This document shows positions 16,812 through 26,765 of a stretch of DNA of 64,000 nucleotides, piece by piece. Below the pieces are notes generated by a model. It ran no database searches. It worked only from the letters and a program-made list of their open reading frames with translations, and was not told the DNA's origin. The DNA is taken from the NCBI GenBank assembly GCA_964555295.1, contig CAZKRL010000009.1, forward strand, positions 25,659-89,658, in the 5' to 3' direction. Each line of letters starts with the position of its first letter. Position 1 is the first letter of the stretch. This DNA is from CAZKRL01 sp964555295. GTDB taxonomy: Bacteria; Bacteroidota; Bacteroidia; Flavobacteriales_D; Sanyastnellaceae. The position numbers and the translations under genes are program-made.

Positions 16812-19800
16812 ATGAAATCTATTCTGGCAATGCCAATGAGCAGCATTCAAGAAAAACACTGTTTTCTCAGAATTGTTATATGCCTGTTGATCAGTATCTG
16901 CCATTCGCATCTCACCGCATCTGCCGGAATTATTGAGAATAGAGGGCAATGGCCTGAACATATAATTGGGGCAATATTTCAATCACAGAGTGCGCTATTC
17001 ATCGAGACTACGGGTCACACGATTCACATCGTTGAAACTGCTGATCACGGAGTTCACAATTTTAATGGCCATGTTATTAAATCACATATCGTGAATGCCC
17101 ATGCACAAGCAACATTTCATTGGGGTAATAAACAAGAAACTAAATTCTACTATCACAAAAAGTCAGCGTCCTTTAACTGCAATTCATACAACGAATTAAT
17201 CATCGAGAACATTCTGCCAAACATTGATCAACACTGGATTATCAGTGATAACACAATCAAGTATGAATGGCACATTCGTGCGGGTGGTAACCCTGAAGCC
17301 ATAGAGGTTCAAATCTCCGGTCATGACAAAGTTGATGTCATTCATTCCTCCCTGGAGATATCGACCTCGCTAGGAGAGATTCGTGAACAGCCCCCATTAT
17401 CATGGAGTGAGACACCTGAAGGCAGGAGGCGTATAGCTTGTGAGTATCAAATCAGGGGCAATTCTGTTTTTTATCATCTGCCTGAGGGATACAATAAACA
17501 GCACACTCTAGTCATTGACCCCGAATTGGTGTTCTCTACATTCAGCGGGAGTTTCAGCAACAATTTCGGATACACCGCAACCTATGACCAGGGAGGTAAT
17601 TTATACAGTGGAAGTTCTGCCTTTGGTCAAAATTATCCTGTCACTGTTGGCGCATATCAAACCACACATCAAGGTGGCAGCAGTGCAATTGAAGATGGTA
17701 TTGACATGGCGATTAGCAAATACAGTGCGGATGGTACTTCGATGTTATGGTCAAGTTTTTTAGGTGGAAGTGGCGATGACTTGCCATTGAGCATGATTGT
17801 GAACCAACAGATGCAACTGTGTGTATACGGTGTTACGGGCTCGGCAGATTTCCCGGTTACAGCGGGAGCTTACGATCCTCAATTCTCTGGGGGCAGTGCC
17901 TCAAGTCTATCAGGAACGGGTGCAAGCTTTCCTAACGGAAGTGATATCGTTGTATGTAAATTCTCTGAAGACGGCAGTGAACTCCTGGCCTCCACGTATT
18001 TTGGCGGTAGTAACAATGATGGATTGAATACTGCATCGGCACTCAGATATAACTATGCTGATGAATTTCGTGGTGAAATCAATCTCAACGCCAATGGAGA
18101 TTTTCTCATCGTTTCTTCCACTTTTTCGACGGATTTCAATTTCGTGAATGGGGCGCAGTCATTTCCAGCAGGCGGACAAGACATAGTCATTGCCTCATTC
18201 GCTTCAGACCTTACATCCCTCAATTGGGCTAGTTATGCAGGCGGCAGTGGTGATGATTCAGGTTTTTCCATTACAGAAAATTTCGATGGTAGCTACTATA
18301 TCGCCGGTGGTACTACCTCTGCCGACTTCAACGGATTGAACGGCTACCAAGCAAGCTTCGGTGGTGGTGCATCAGATGCTTACATACTCAGAATTTCTCC
18401 CGATGGATCAAGCTTTAGCGCCGGAACATTTTTCGGAGGATCGGATTATGATCAGTTTTATTTCGTATGCAGAGATAGTGATGGCAACATTTGTCTATTC
18501 GGTCAAACGGAAAGCACAGAAAGTCTGTGGATTCAAAACGCAGGATATTCTATTGCGCAAAGTGGCAATGGTTTGGTTAAGATGGACGCGGGTTTGCAAA
18601 CTGTTTTATGGTCGACCCTTTTTGGTACAGGCGACAATAAACCTAACCTCTCCCCTGCTGCATTCATGGCCGATTTATGCAACCGCATATACATCTGTGG
18701 CTGGGGTGTAGGACCCGATGGTGGCGGGCAGCTTAACCTATCGTCACATCTGGCTTCTATGCAGGGACTTGAAACCACCAATGGATGTTTCGACAACACT
18801 TCAGTATCGGGTGATTTTTATATGGCTGTATTTGACGGTAACATGAACTCTCTTCAGTATGGCAGCTTCATTGGAGGGGATGTAAGCAGTGAGCATGTGG
18901 ATGGCGGAACGAGTCGCTTCGATCGCAGCGGCATAATCTATCAGAGCGTTTGTGCAGGATGCGGCGGCAATTCTGATTTCCCCATCTCTCCATCGAATGT
19001 TTGGTCGGCCACCAACAACAGCTCGTGCAACAATGCCGTGCTGAAATTTGATTTTCAAATTCCAATGACCGTAGCATCGTTTACACCTGAGGGGCCTTAT
19101 TGTGTTGGTCAAACTGTGAGCTTCCAACAACAAAGTATAGACGCCGCAGATTATATATGGCACTTCGGCGACGGCACCTCGTCGACCGAATCACAACCTC
19201 AACATCTCTATAACAATCCCGGTTCCTATGAAGTGACGCTCGTTGTATCCAACTCTCAAACCTGCAATTTGGAAGACTCAATAAGTGTGATTATCGAAAT
19301 CAATGACGCCCTCAACTTACCGGATATGGAATATAATGTTTGCCGCGTTGATGACATTGAACTAGGACCTTCCAACCTAAACAACAATACATCCTATGCA
19401 TGGACACCCAACGCAGGATTGAACGATAGTGACACACATAATCCTACATGCACGGTAGATACCACCACACAATATGTCTTGTATGCAAGTACGGCAGGAT
19501 GCACTGACACCTCTGCCTATACCCTGAATATTACCTCCGTAGCTCTGACTTTACCTTCTGACACCCTGCTATGCTCGGGTGACACCCTTGAAATTCAACC
19601 AGAGTTTTTGCCTTTGGAAGCAACTATTGTCTGGAGCTTGAACGAAAACTTCTCCGATGTTCTGCCGAGTCAGGATAACACATTAGCAGTACAGGCAGGT
19701 CAGTCGATGATGTATTATGCACAGGCTGAATATAATAGTTGCAAAGACACCGCATCAATTGTGGTTCAGGGAACTGATTTATTTATTCAACTTCAAGACG

Positions 19801-20534
19801 ACTATAAATTCTGTGAAGGAGACACTGTAACCATCGACAATAATAACCTGCTAATTGGCGCTGACTATACATGGCAAAGTAATCTTGACATCATCACGAT
19901 GGAAGAATCGGAAATCCTAATTTATGTGAGTGATACTGGCCGCGTAATACTAGATATGATTTGGGAAAACTGTGTGACCTCGGATACAGCAAAGATTTCA
20001 CTTAGTGATCTTGCCACCATTATATTTGAAATCAATCCGATACAAAGCATTATTTCTGCAGGAGAATCGGTGGAATTTGAGATATTTCCAGACACATTCA
20101 ATTACCAGTGGCAACCACCAACATACCTCAATACACCTTTCGGGCCTAATGTTATTTCAAGTCCCAATGAGAACATCGAATATAATATTCAGATATACGA
20201 TGGCAACTGTTATACGAACAGAAAGGCCGCTATTGAAGTAGTGCAACCTGATTGTGGGCCACCTCAAGTATTCGTGCCCAATACCTTTTCACCCAATGGC
20301 GACGGAATTAATGACAAAGTATTTGTACGCGCAAACGAACCCGAAAAAATATTGCTTCGTATTTACAATCGATGGGGTGAAATGGTGTTTGAAACCCGGA
20401 GTTTAACAACAGGTTGGGACGGAACATTCAGAGGTGAGTCATCCGACCCGGACGTATTTACCTATTACCTCGAGATAACTTGCAAGGGAGGATCTCAGTA
20501 CCTACATGAAGGCAACATCACCTTAACAAGATGA
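16812..20534 (+). CDS. Large T9SS type B cargo protein with SBBP-like repeats and PKD domain
   Basis: 1240 residues. After a signal-peptide-like hydrophobic region (residues about 20-39) comes the DUF7948-type opening GIIENRGQWPEHIIGAIF. Residues about 235-690 hold beta-propeller-like SBBP repeats with recurring W/Y-x-S-F-x-GGS-x-DD units (WSSFLGGSGDD, ASTYFGGSNND, WASYAGGSGDD). A PKD domain follows near residue 780 (YIWHFGDGTSSTESQPQHLY), then Ig-like modules. The C-terminus is a gliding-motility-associated type B sorting domain (PNTFSPNGDGINDKVFV, IYNRWGEMVFET, GWDGTF). It should be exported by the type IX system and anchored or released at the cell surface. It overlaps the PorP/SprF gene by ATGA. 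Confidence 0.93.
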   Translation: MKSILAMPMSSIQEKHCFLRIVICLLISICHSHLTASAGIIENRGQWPEHIIGAIFQSQSALFIETTGHTIHIVETADHGVHNFNGHVIKSHIVNAHAQATFHWGNKQETKFYYHKKSASFNCNSYNELIIENILPNIDQHWIISDNTIKYEWHIRAGGNPEAIEVQISGHDKVDVIHSSLEISTSLGEIREQPPLSWSETPEGRRRIACEYQIRGNSVFYHLPEGYNKQHTLVIDPELVFSTFSGSFSNNFGYTATYDQGGNLYSGSSAFGQNYPVTVGAYQTTHQGGSSAIEDGIDMAISKYSADGTSMLWSSFLGGSGDDLPLSMIVNQQMQLCVYGVTGSADFPVTAGAYDPQFSGGSASSLSGTGASFPNGSDIVVCKFSEDGSELLASTYFGGSNNDGLNTASALRYNYADEFRGEINLNANGDFLIVSSTFSTDFNFVNGAQSFPAGGQDIVIASFASDLTSLNWASYAGGSGDDSGFSITENFDGSYYIAGGTTSADFNGLNGYQASFGGGASDAYILRISPDGSSFSAGTFFGGSDYDQFYFVCRDSDGNICLFGQTESTESLWIQNAGYSIAQSGNGLVKMDAGLQTVLWSTLFGTGDNKPNLSPAAFMADLCNRIYICGWGVGPDGGGQLNLSSHLASMQGLETTNGCFDNTSVSGDFYMAVFDGNMNSLQYGSFIGGDVSSEHVDGGTSRFDRSGIIYQSVCAGCGGNSDFPISPSNVWSATNNSSCNNAVLKFDFQIPMTVASFTPEGPYCVGQTVSFQQQSIDAADYIWHFGDGTSSTESQPQHLYNNPGSYEVTLVVSNSQTCNLEDSISVIIEINDALNLPDMEYNVCRVDDIELGPSNLNNNTSYAWTPNAGLNDSDTHNPTCTVDTTTQYVLYASTAGCTDTSAYTLNITSVALTLPSDTLLCSGDTLEIQPEFLPLEATIVWSLNENFSDVLPSQDNTLAVQAGQSMMYYAQAEYNSCKDTASIVVQGTDLFIQLQDDYKFCEGDTVTIDNNNLLIGADYTWQSNLDIITMEESEILIYVSDTGRVILDMIWENCVTSDTAKISLSDLATIIFEINPIQSIISAGESVEFEIFPDTFNYQWQPPTYLNTPFGPNVISSPNENIEYNIQIYDGNCYTNRKAAIEVVQPDCGPPQVFVPNTFSPNGDGINDKVFVRANEPEKILLRIYNRWGEMVFETRSLTTGWDGTFRGESSDPDVFTYYLEITCKGGSQYLHEGNITLTR

Positions 20535-21523
20535 GGGTAATAGCACTATTATATTTCTTGTTTGTCATAATGCCAATGCATTGTATTGCACAGGACATTC
20601 ATTTTTCCAACTGGAAGGAAAGTCCGATCATCTCCGCACCTGCAAATACAGGCAACTTCGATGGAAATCTCAAGATCATGGGCAACTTCAGAAATCAGTG
20701 GCGTTCGGTTACAACGCCCTACAAAACGGCCGGAATCAGCGCTGAAGCAAAGGATTTTATAGGGTCGTTACCGAGACTTCAGATGGGACTTGGCTTCTCA
20801 AGGGATATTACAGGAGACAGTCGATGGGTTACCACTCAGGCACAATGCATTGTTGCTTATGAAATCGGATTGGGTGTAAATTTTTCAATTACCCCGCTGA
20901 TAGGAACTGGGCTCATTCAACAGCAACACAGCAATGAAAACCTACAATATGACCAGCAATGGAATGGAACATATTATGACCCCTCTCTTCAAAGTGGTGA
21001 AAGCTATACGCAATTCAACAATAACTACTATCAGTTTACCCATGGACTTTCGGCAGGCATTAAGAACGATGAAACCGCCACGCTTCTGGGGTATTCAATG
21101 CAGCTGAACACCTCAAATGAAAACGCCGCAGGGTATGGAATACAGCGATCGGCAAGAACTACAATTATAGCCGTACATCGGAGGAAGGCGGATGAATTTG
21201 TTATTGAACCCACAATTCATTTTCAATTTCAAAAAAGTTATCGCAACATATTACCGGGAATCAAACTGTATAAATCCATTGAGACAGGAAACTGGCATAA
21301 TGTAGTTGCCCACGCGGGGGTTAGCATTAGAATTTCTGATGCCATTATTCCAACATTAGGTATGCAATATGATCAATGGACTGGGGGTATTAGTTATGAC
21401 GTTAATTTGAGCAAGTTGAAAGTAGCCAGCAATGGCCGCGGTAGTTGGGAGATTTATATCGGCACAGTACTCAAAAAAATACCGAGGGTAATTCCAACAC
21501 CCTACTGTCGGCCGATTTACTGA
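20531..21523 (+). CDS. PorP/SprF-family type IX secretion outer-membrane protein
   Basis: 330 residues with signal peptide (MRVIALLYFLFVIMPMHCIA). The mature start QDIHFSNWKESPIISAPANT and the MGNFRNQWRSVTTPYKT block are hallmarks of PorP/SprF proteins, small outer-membrane barrels. Family members are frequently encoded just after a large type B cargo, and here the genes overlap by 4 bp. SprF is needed to export SprB in Flavobacterium johnsoniae; by analogy this protein probably serves the 1240-residue cargo. The C-terminus (RGSWEIYIGTVLKKI) is a typical final barrel strand. It is a specialised partner rather than the core PorP. Confidence 0.88.
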   Translation: MRVIALLYFLFVIMPMHCIAQDIHFSNWKESPIISAPANTGNFDGNLKIMGNFRNQWRSVTTPYKTAGISAEAKDFIGSLPRLQMGLGFSRDITGDSRWVTTQAQCIVAYEIGLGVNFSITPLIGTGLIQQQHSNENLQYDQQWNGTYYDPSLQSGESYTQFNNNYYQFTHGLSAGIKNDETATLLGYSMQLNTSNENAAGYGIQRSARTTIIAVHRRKADEFVIEPTIHFQFQKSYRNILPGIKLYKSIETGNWHNVVAHAGVSIRISDAIIPTLGMQYDQWTGGISYDVNLSKLKVASNGRGSWEIYIGTVLKKIPRVIPTPYCRPIY

Positions 21524-21560
21524 AGATAAAAAGTGTAATCGCGTAATTGTCTTTAAGCAT

Positions 21561-22505
21561 TCATTGCATCGATTCAATATATGCATCAATGAAATTTTGC
21601 TTCACTGAGGAAGACAATATACCTCTGCTCAACATATCATTGAACGCTAATGAAAATTTCTTAGCGCCTTTATAATTGAGATGTTCTAAGTCTCCAAAGT
21701 CATCATCATTAAGAGGGAACCGAGAGAAATCCAATCTCTCAACATGGCTAAAATGTTGCTGATAGATACTATCGTAGGCAGGTTCATATTTAAATCCCGG
21801 ATAGACCTTATGTAGCGGACTTCTAATCAAGAACACCTTGGAATGATTGCTTTCCAATAGTTGTATCAATTCCTTCAAATAGAAAATATTCATATCACAA
21901 ACCTCCATTGTTGTGTTCTCCATCCGATTCTGATTGCCATCAGATGTGCGCAGCAGAGAATCCATATCACTTCTGTCTAAATATTTGTAGCCCCCTGAGT
22001 AGTCAAGATAATTAACCCTCGATTTAAACAACTGATCCATTCGCCATTTCATTGATAGGCAATAGGAATTCAACCATCCACTTGGGTTATGAGCGAATAT
22101 GAATGCATTGTCTCTAAGATCCATGAAAGGCGAAAACTTCACATAACTGCGCGAAAGATTTTGGTCATCCCAAATCCATTCGCAAACATCTGTTGAGAGA
22201 CTATTATTCGAATACTCAATAAATACGTTATTCAATTTAACGCCATGGAGCAGCATGGATTTCACCTTATAGTAATTGTAGAAATATGCCTCTCCGGATA
22301 GGGCGAAATTCTTCATTCCATCAATCAATGAATCATTGAATGCGCATTCAGGATGCGAGTGCCCCAAGACACAATACTGAATTTCTTGTGCACCACCATA
22401 GTCAATGCTACGTAGGAGTTTTAGGCCAATAAAAAAATTAAACGCTCCGAGGACTATTGTAAAAAAGAGGGCAAGAACCAATGATTTTAAAATAAACCTT
22501 CTCAT
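21561..22505 (-). CDS. SGNH-hydrolase-like membrane protein, partner of MBOAT acyltransferase
   Basis: 314 residues from the ATG at 22505. An N-terminal membrane anchor (MRRFILKSLVLALFFTIVLG) precedes a domain with IQYCVLGHSHPECAFNDSLI and, near the C-terminus, DFGDLEHLNYKGAKKFS. These resemble block I (the serine of GHSH as nucleophile) and block V (DxxH) of SGNH proteins such as DltD and AlgJ/AlgX. In those systems an MBOAT protein passes an acyl group through the membrane and the SGNH protein attaches it to a glycan. The MBOAT gene ends one base before this start codon, which supports the pairing. Overall family assignment is inferred from motifs and context. Confidence 0.7.
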   Translation of the reverse strand: MRRFILKSLVLALFFTIVLGAFNFFIGLKLLRSIDYGGAQEIQYCVLGHSHPECAFNDSLIDGMKNFALSGEAYFYNYYKVKSMLLHGVKLNNVFIEYSNNSLSTDVCEWIWDDQNLSRSYVKFSPFMDLRDNAFIFAHNPSGWLNSYCLSMKWRMDQLFKSRVNYLDYSGGYKYLDRSDMDSLLRTSDGNQNRMENTTMEVCDMNIFYLKELIQLLESNHSKVFLIRSPLHKVYPGFKYEPAYDSIYQQHFSHVERLDFSRFPLNDDDFGDLEHLNYKGAKKFSLAFNDMLSRGILSSSVKQNFIDAYIESMQ

Positions 22506-22506
22506 G

Positions 22507-23964
22507 CTAAAACTGGAAATAAATAAATTGTTCCTGTTTACCGCTATAAATAAGCACGCTTGCAAGAAGGAAAAAATAGAAGAGCAATCGCAAAAATGGA
22601 GATTTGCCGACCCTCCATTTTTCTAATGCAAAATGTGATTCTCTTCCAATCCATTCAGTAATAAAGAAAATAATTAAGAATATCAAAAGAATGGCCGGAT
22701 GAACCTTGGCTCTCGCAAAATCGCCTGCTTTACTAACAAAAAAATCAATAGTAAACATATTATCAATAAATGCGAAAGCATGATGCAGATCAGCGGCTCT
22801 GAAAAATATCCAACCAAAGGTGACCATCAAAAATGTCAATGACATTTTGAAAAACTCTGAAGGCGAGGGCAACATCCTTCCGGAAGCAACTGTTTCGAGA
22901 TGGGTTCTATTCGATTTCATGAGTAATAACGGAAGAAAGTAGAGGGCATTAAGTGCTCCCCAGAAGATGAATGTCCAATTGGCTCCATGCCAAAAACCAC
23001 TTACGATAAATATAATAAACGTATTTCTGACCCGTACGCCTATACTACCCTTATTCCCACCAAGGGGTATATAGAGGTAATCGCGAAACCATCCCGATAG
23101 TGAGATATGCCAGCGACGCCAGAACTCGGCAATGTCTCGTGAGAAATAGGGAAATGAAAAATTCTTTAATAATTCAATACCAAATAATCGGGCGGTACCC
23201 AATGCAATATCTGAATACCCGGAAAAGTCTCCATAAATCTGAAACGAAAAGAAAATTGCTCCCAACAACAAGGTAGATCCAGAGAAGCTATCTGCGCCAT
23301 TGAAAACAATATTGGCATACTCGGCGCAATTATCGGCAATTACAACTTTCTTGAACAGACCCCATAGTATCTGACGCATACCATCAACAGCACGGTGATA
23401 TGCAAAAGTTCTTGCTACTTTAATTTGAGGCAATAAATGCGTTGCTCGTTCGATTGGACCCGCCACTAATAAGGGAAAAAAACTCACGAAAACAGCATAG
23501 TCAACGAAATTACGTTCGGCTTTGATCCTTCTATAATAAACATCAATCAAATAAGAAAGACCATGAAAGGTGTAAAACGAAATGCCCACAGGGAGCACTA
23601 TGTTGAGCAACCAAGGACTCACTGAAAAACCCAGCAAAGACAAGGCCTCAGCAAAAGAAGATGCAAAGAAATCATAATACTTAAAAACTCCAAGAAACCC
23701 AAGATTGACGATTATACTTAACCAGAACCAAAATTTCTGTTGAGCTTTAGAGTTGGCAGATTCAACCCTAATTGCAGTATAATAGTCCAAGGAAGTCGAG
23801 AAAATCAACAAGAACAAAAAGCGCCAATCCCAACAACTATAAAAAAAATAACTTGCCGCCAGAATTAAAAGGTTTTGGGCCTTTAGATTTTTTTGAAAGA
23901 AAAACCAATACAGGGAAAAGATTATCGGAAGAAATAGGCAGAAATCAATGGAATTAAATAGCAT
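22507..23964 (-). CDS. MBOAT-family membrane O-acyltransferase (AlgI/DltB-like)
   Basis: 485 residues with about ten hydrophobic segments. Recognisable MBOAT motifs are VLPVGISFYTFHGLSYLIDV, LLVAGPIERATHLLPQI, QIYGDFSGYSDIALGTARLF and, near residue 320, FWHGANWTFIFWGALNALY, with the conserved active-site histidine; AEFWRRWHISLSGWFRDYLY is the characteristic cytoplasmic loop. These enzymes O-acylate exported polysaccharides or teichoic acids. The donor and acceptor are unknown; a surface glycan built by the nearby sugar transferase is a possible target. The downstream SGNH-like gene is one base away. Confidence 0.93.
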   Translation of the reverse strand: MLFNSIDFCLFLPIIFSLYWFFFQKNLKAQNLLILAASYFFYSCWDWRFLFLLIFSTSLDYYTAIRVESANSKAQQKFWFWLSIIVNLGFLGVFKYYDFFASSFAEALSLLGFSVSPWLLNIVLPVGISFYTFHGLSYLIDVYYRRIKAERNFVDYAVFVSFFPLLVAGPIERATHLLPQIKVARTFAYHRAVDGMRQILWGLFKKVVIADNCAEYANIVFNGADSFSGSTLLLGAIFFSFQIYGDFSGYSDIALGTARLFGIELLKNFSFPYFSRDIAEFWRRWHISLSGWFRDYLYIPLGGNKGSIGVRVRNTFIIFIVSGFWHGANWTFIFWGALNALYFLPLLLMKSNRTHLETVASGRMLPSPSEFFKMSLTFLMVTFGWIFFRAADLHHAFAFIDNMFTIDFFVSKAGDFARAKVHPAILLIFLIIFFITEWIGRESHFALEKWRVGKSPFLRLLFYFFLLASVLIYSGKQEQFIYFQF

Positions 23965-23997
23965 AGTCTGATGGCCTACTCCTTCAAATGAGATGCT

Positions 23998-26178
23998 TTA
24001 CCTTTCATGTGTAATTATGAGAGGATAGGTAGTATGCCTCAGTACATCATTATTCCTCGAGACCACTTTTACGAAGTACCAGCCATCTGCACATTGCATC
24101 TCACAATAATTACCCATGCGTTGAAAGTCCATTGATCTTCCTGTTATGTCGGCTACTTGCACGGAAACAAGTTCGTTAAATTCAGACGTCTCTAACCACC
24201 AATACCCCGTTGAAGGATTTGGGAAGATGCGCAAGGGCGATGATATAAGACCTTGGAATTCTGTTTGATGTAAGGCGTGATCTAATACCACTTGATATGG
24301 ATTTACCTTGCCCATTCCCCAGCGCGCGTCTCCTGGGGCTGAAATGGGGCCGGTGAACTCGTCTACCCGTGCGGTATTCTTCAGGCGATCCTTCAAAATA
24401 GCTGGCGACATATCGGGGCTTTGCTGCAGTAATAGAGCGCATACACCACTTACACAGGGCGCCGACATCGAAGTTCCGCTGAACCTTGCAAAAGTGTAGG
24501 TCTGTCCCTGAAAATCAACCGACTCAATCGACCCTGTAGCATCATCTGTCCAAGCTGAAATGGAAGAGCCAACACTTACGCCCGGGGCAGCAATATCCGG
24601 CTTCATTGCGCCCGTAATGAGTGGTCCGGTACTCGTAAATGGTGCGATGGCGCCGCCTGTTAAACTCCCTGCGGGATTTGTATAACGGGCAGAATAGGCC
24701 GCAACGCTGATAGCACTGCCAGTACACGCTGGCTCACTGATTCCGTAATTGCTATTACCTGATATGCCCACATTGCCCATGGTAATAAAAGGCGAGCCCC
24801 AATTACCAACACCATTTACCAATTCAATCACATTCCAACCGTGAACCGTACCATTCGAAGCGGTAAGATTGAGGCCGATGCGATAACTTGTATTGGTATT
24901 GCGCACACGAATGCGCATGTGTGGCCTGCCATTTAATACATATGCAGAATCAACCATTATATTGTAAAAAACAGTGTCGCTATTTACGAGAAGATATCCC
25001 TCCTGGTAACTCGATGCGTTGCTGGTATGTATCCATTCTGTAGTGTTCAACTCTGTATAATTGTTCGCATGCACGCTGAGCCGAGCTTCAAAAGAATGAC
25101 CTTGTTCACCCCATAGTGTGATGCTCTGCCCCCACATAGTTGGATAACTCGCATACGAGTCGAATTGAACTCTGGAAAGGGTCGTATCCTGATTGAATTC
25201 ATGGCTGATATGAAAGTTAACATCGCCATTATTACCTGCTGAGCTTGAAAATACCACCCCCTGTTCTGAAAGTGCATCAATGGCTTGCGATAACAGTGAG
25301 TTGCCATCGAGCGTACCCATATATAGAAGTCCCCAACTCTGATTGATCACTAGTCGTTTATTTTGGGAATCCGCAATGGATTTCATCCACGTGTAAGCAT
25401 CAATAACCGAGGCGGCATCAATGAGAAAAGTGGCGAATAAAAAATTACACATTGGCGCCATACCAATATAATCCGTACCCGCACCAGAACCACCAGCAAT
25501 TCCGGCCACGTGGGTGCCATGCGTTCCATAGGAATATATATTGGCCGTATCTCCTAAAGCACCGAGCAATTCTGCCTCAGTATTGAATTCTACACCGTAA
25601 TCAAAGCCTTGCGGCTGATCACCGAATTGCCGGTATTGATCCCATGCTGCAATGATTCGAGTATGTCCGTTAAGACTGTCATAGAACATTGGATGCGTAT
25701 AATCGAATCCCCAATCGGTTACTCCCACAATAACACCCTCACCATTGAGACCATTGGGCAATCCCACTCCGGCATGAATACTATCAATACTTATATCTTC
25801 CCGTACCCGATTCAGGTGAGGTTGCACCCGATCAGGAACCTCTATATATTGAAACACACTATTCCATTGGATCAAAGGCAGATATTGAATATCAACTTTT
25901 AAAGTTTGGATATCCCCAATTCGAGAGCCTAATATCAAAGAGGATTCCGGCAATGCACTCCAATCCGGGTTTGAATTCAACTTCCCGAAAAGCGATAGAA
26001 ACTGCCGACCTTGTATAGAATACACCGGCCATGAGGCACAATCACATCGATCCTTCGTTTCTATTTGCTTTTGAATCTCTTGCAGTGAATATTGGGTATA
26101 CGCCGACATTTTCTGTCCACACATCCCTTGCTCAAACAATACAATCAAGACAAAGCAAATCAAAATAATTCGTTCCAT
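23998..26178 (-). CDS. Subtilisin-family (S8) serine peptidase with T9SS type A sorting domain
   Basis: 726 residues from the ATG at 26178 (signal peptide MERIILICFVLIVLFEQGM). The catalytic triad is visible: Asp in GVTDWGFDYTHPMF (about residue 157), His in GTHGTHVAGIAGG (about 221) and Ser in FSGTSMSAPCVSGVCALLL (about 567). An insert rich in beta structure lies between His and Ser. The last 80 residues form a type A sorting domain (LRIFPNPSTGYWWLETSE, VQVADITGRSM, GWYFVKVVS), so it should pass through the type IX secretion system and be surface-attached or released. The start is ATG, not the TTG three codons earlier. It follows YqgE by 5 bp on the same strand. Confidence 0.93.
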   Translation of the reverse strand: MERIILICFVLIVLFEQGMCGQKMSAYTQYSLQEIQKQIETKDRCDCASWPVYSIQGRQFLSLFGKLNSNPDWSALPESSLILGSRIGDIQTLKVDIQYLPLIQWNSVFQYIEVPDRVQPHLNRVREDISIDSIHAGVGLPNGLNGEGVIVGVTDWGFDYTHPMFYDSLNGHTRIIAAWDQYRQFGDQPQGFDYGVEFNTEAELLGALGDTANIYSYGTHGTHVAGIAGGSGAGTDYIGMAPMCNFLFATFLIDAASVIDAYTWMKSIADSQNKRLVINQSWGLLYMGTLDGNSLLSQAIDALSEQGVVFSSSAGNNGDVNFHISHEFNQDTTLSRVQFDSYASYPTMWGQSITLWGEQGHSFEARLSVHANNYTELNTTEWIHTSNASSYQEGYLLVNSDTVFYNIMVDSAYVLNGRPHMRIRVRNTNTSYRIGLNLTASNGTVHGWNVIELVNGVGNWGSPFITMGNVGISGNSNYGISEPACTGSAISVAAYSARYTNPAGSLTGGAIAPFTSTGPLITGAMKPDIAAPGVSVGSSISAWTDDATGSIESVDFQGQTYTFARFSGTSMSAPCVSGVCALLLQQSPDMSPAILKDRLKNTARVDEFTGPISAPGDARWGMGKVNPYQVVLDHALHQTEFQGLISSPLRIFPNPSTGYWWLETSEFNELVSVQVADITGRSMDFQRMGNYCEMQCADGWYFVKVVSRNNDVLRHTTYPLIITHER

Positions 26179-26183
26179 AATAT

Positions 26184-26753
26184 TCAATTTAAAGATGGAT
26201 CATCGGGCATTTCAGAAAGCCATTTCCCCTTTTTACCCAGGCCTTTCATGATTTCCTTCCAAAGGTCATTGGAATCTGAATTCATTACAATCTCTTTTGG
26301 AACCGTGGTAACAAACCATGAATTTCCTTGTATTTCATTTTCGAGTTGCTTGGGCGACCATCCGCTGTAGCCCACGAAGAATCTGACTTGATCCTTATCC
26401 ACCTTGCCAGATATCATGAGCTTACGAAGTCTATCGAAATCGCCACCCATATATATCCCCGGCATGATTTCAACGCTTTCTTTAATCTTCTCGCCAAGGG
26501 TATGCAAATAATAGAGGTTGCTGTTTTTTACTGGGCCGCCAACGCTGATGCGACCGTTGTGATGTGGCATATTGTCGATTACCTGATCCAGATTCAATTC
26601 CAGGTAATTATTCAAAACAAAACCGAAGGAACCATCATCGTTGTGTTCACATAAAAAGATAACGGTTCGTTTAAAATAAGGGTCATTCAGAAAGGGTTCA
26701 GCGAGAAGCACATTCCCCTTAACCGGTTTTACATGAGGAGGTTTGATCTTCAT
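26184..26753 (-). CDS. YqgE/AlgH-family protein (DUF179)
   Basis: 189 residues, the usual length. The family start GNVLLAEPFLNDPYFKRTVI is followed by FLCEHNDDGSFGFVLNNYLE and the internal GGPVKNSNLYYLHTLG and RFFVGYSGWSPKQLENEI motifs. Biochemical function is unknown; AlgH relatives have been linked to transcriptional or redox control. It is encoded immediately upstream of the S8 peptidase, with a 5-bp gap, but a functional tie is not implied by the families. Confidence 0.95.
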   Translation of the reverse strand: MKIKPPHVKPVKGNVLLAEPFLNDPYFKRTVIFLCEHNDDGSFGFVLNNYLELNLDQVIDNMPHHNGRISVGGPVKNSNLYYLHTLGEKIKESVEIMPGIYMGGDFDRLRKLMISGKVDKDQVRFFVGYSGWSPKQLENEIQGNSWFVTTVPKEIVMNSDSNDLWKEIMKGLGKKGKWLSEMPDDPSLN

Positions 26754-26765
26754 ATTTCGAAAGTA

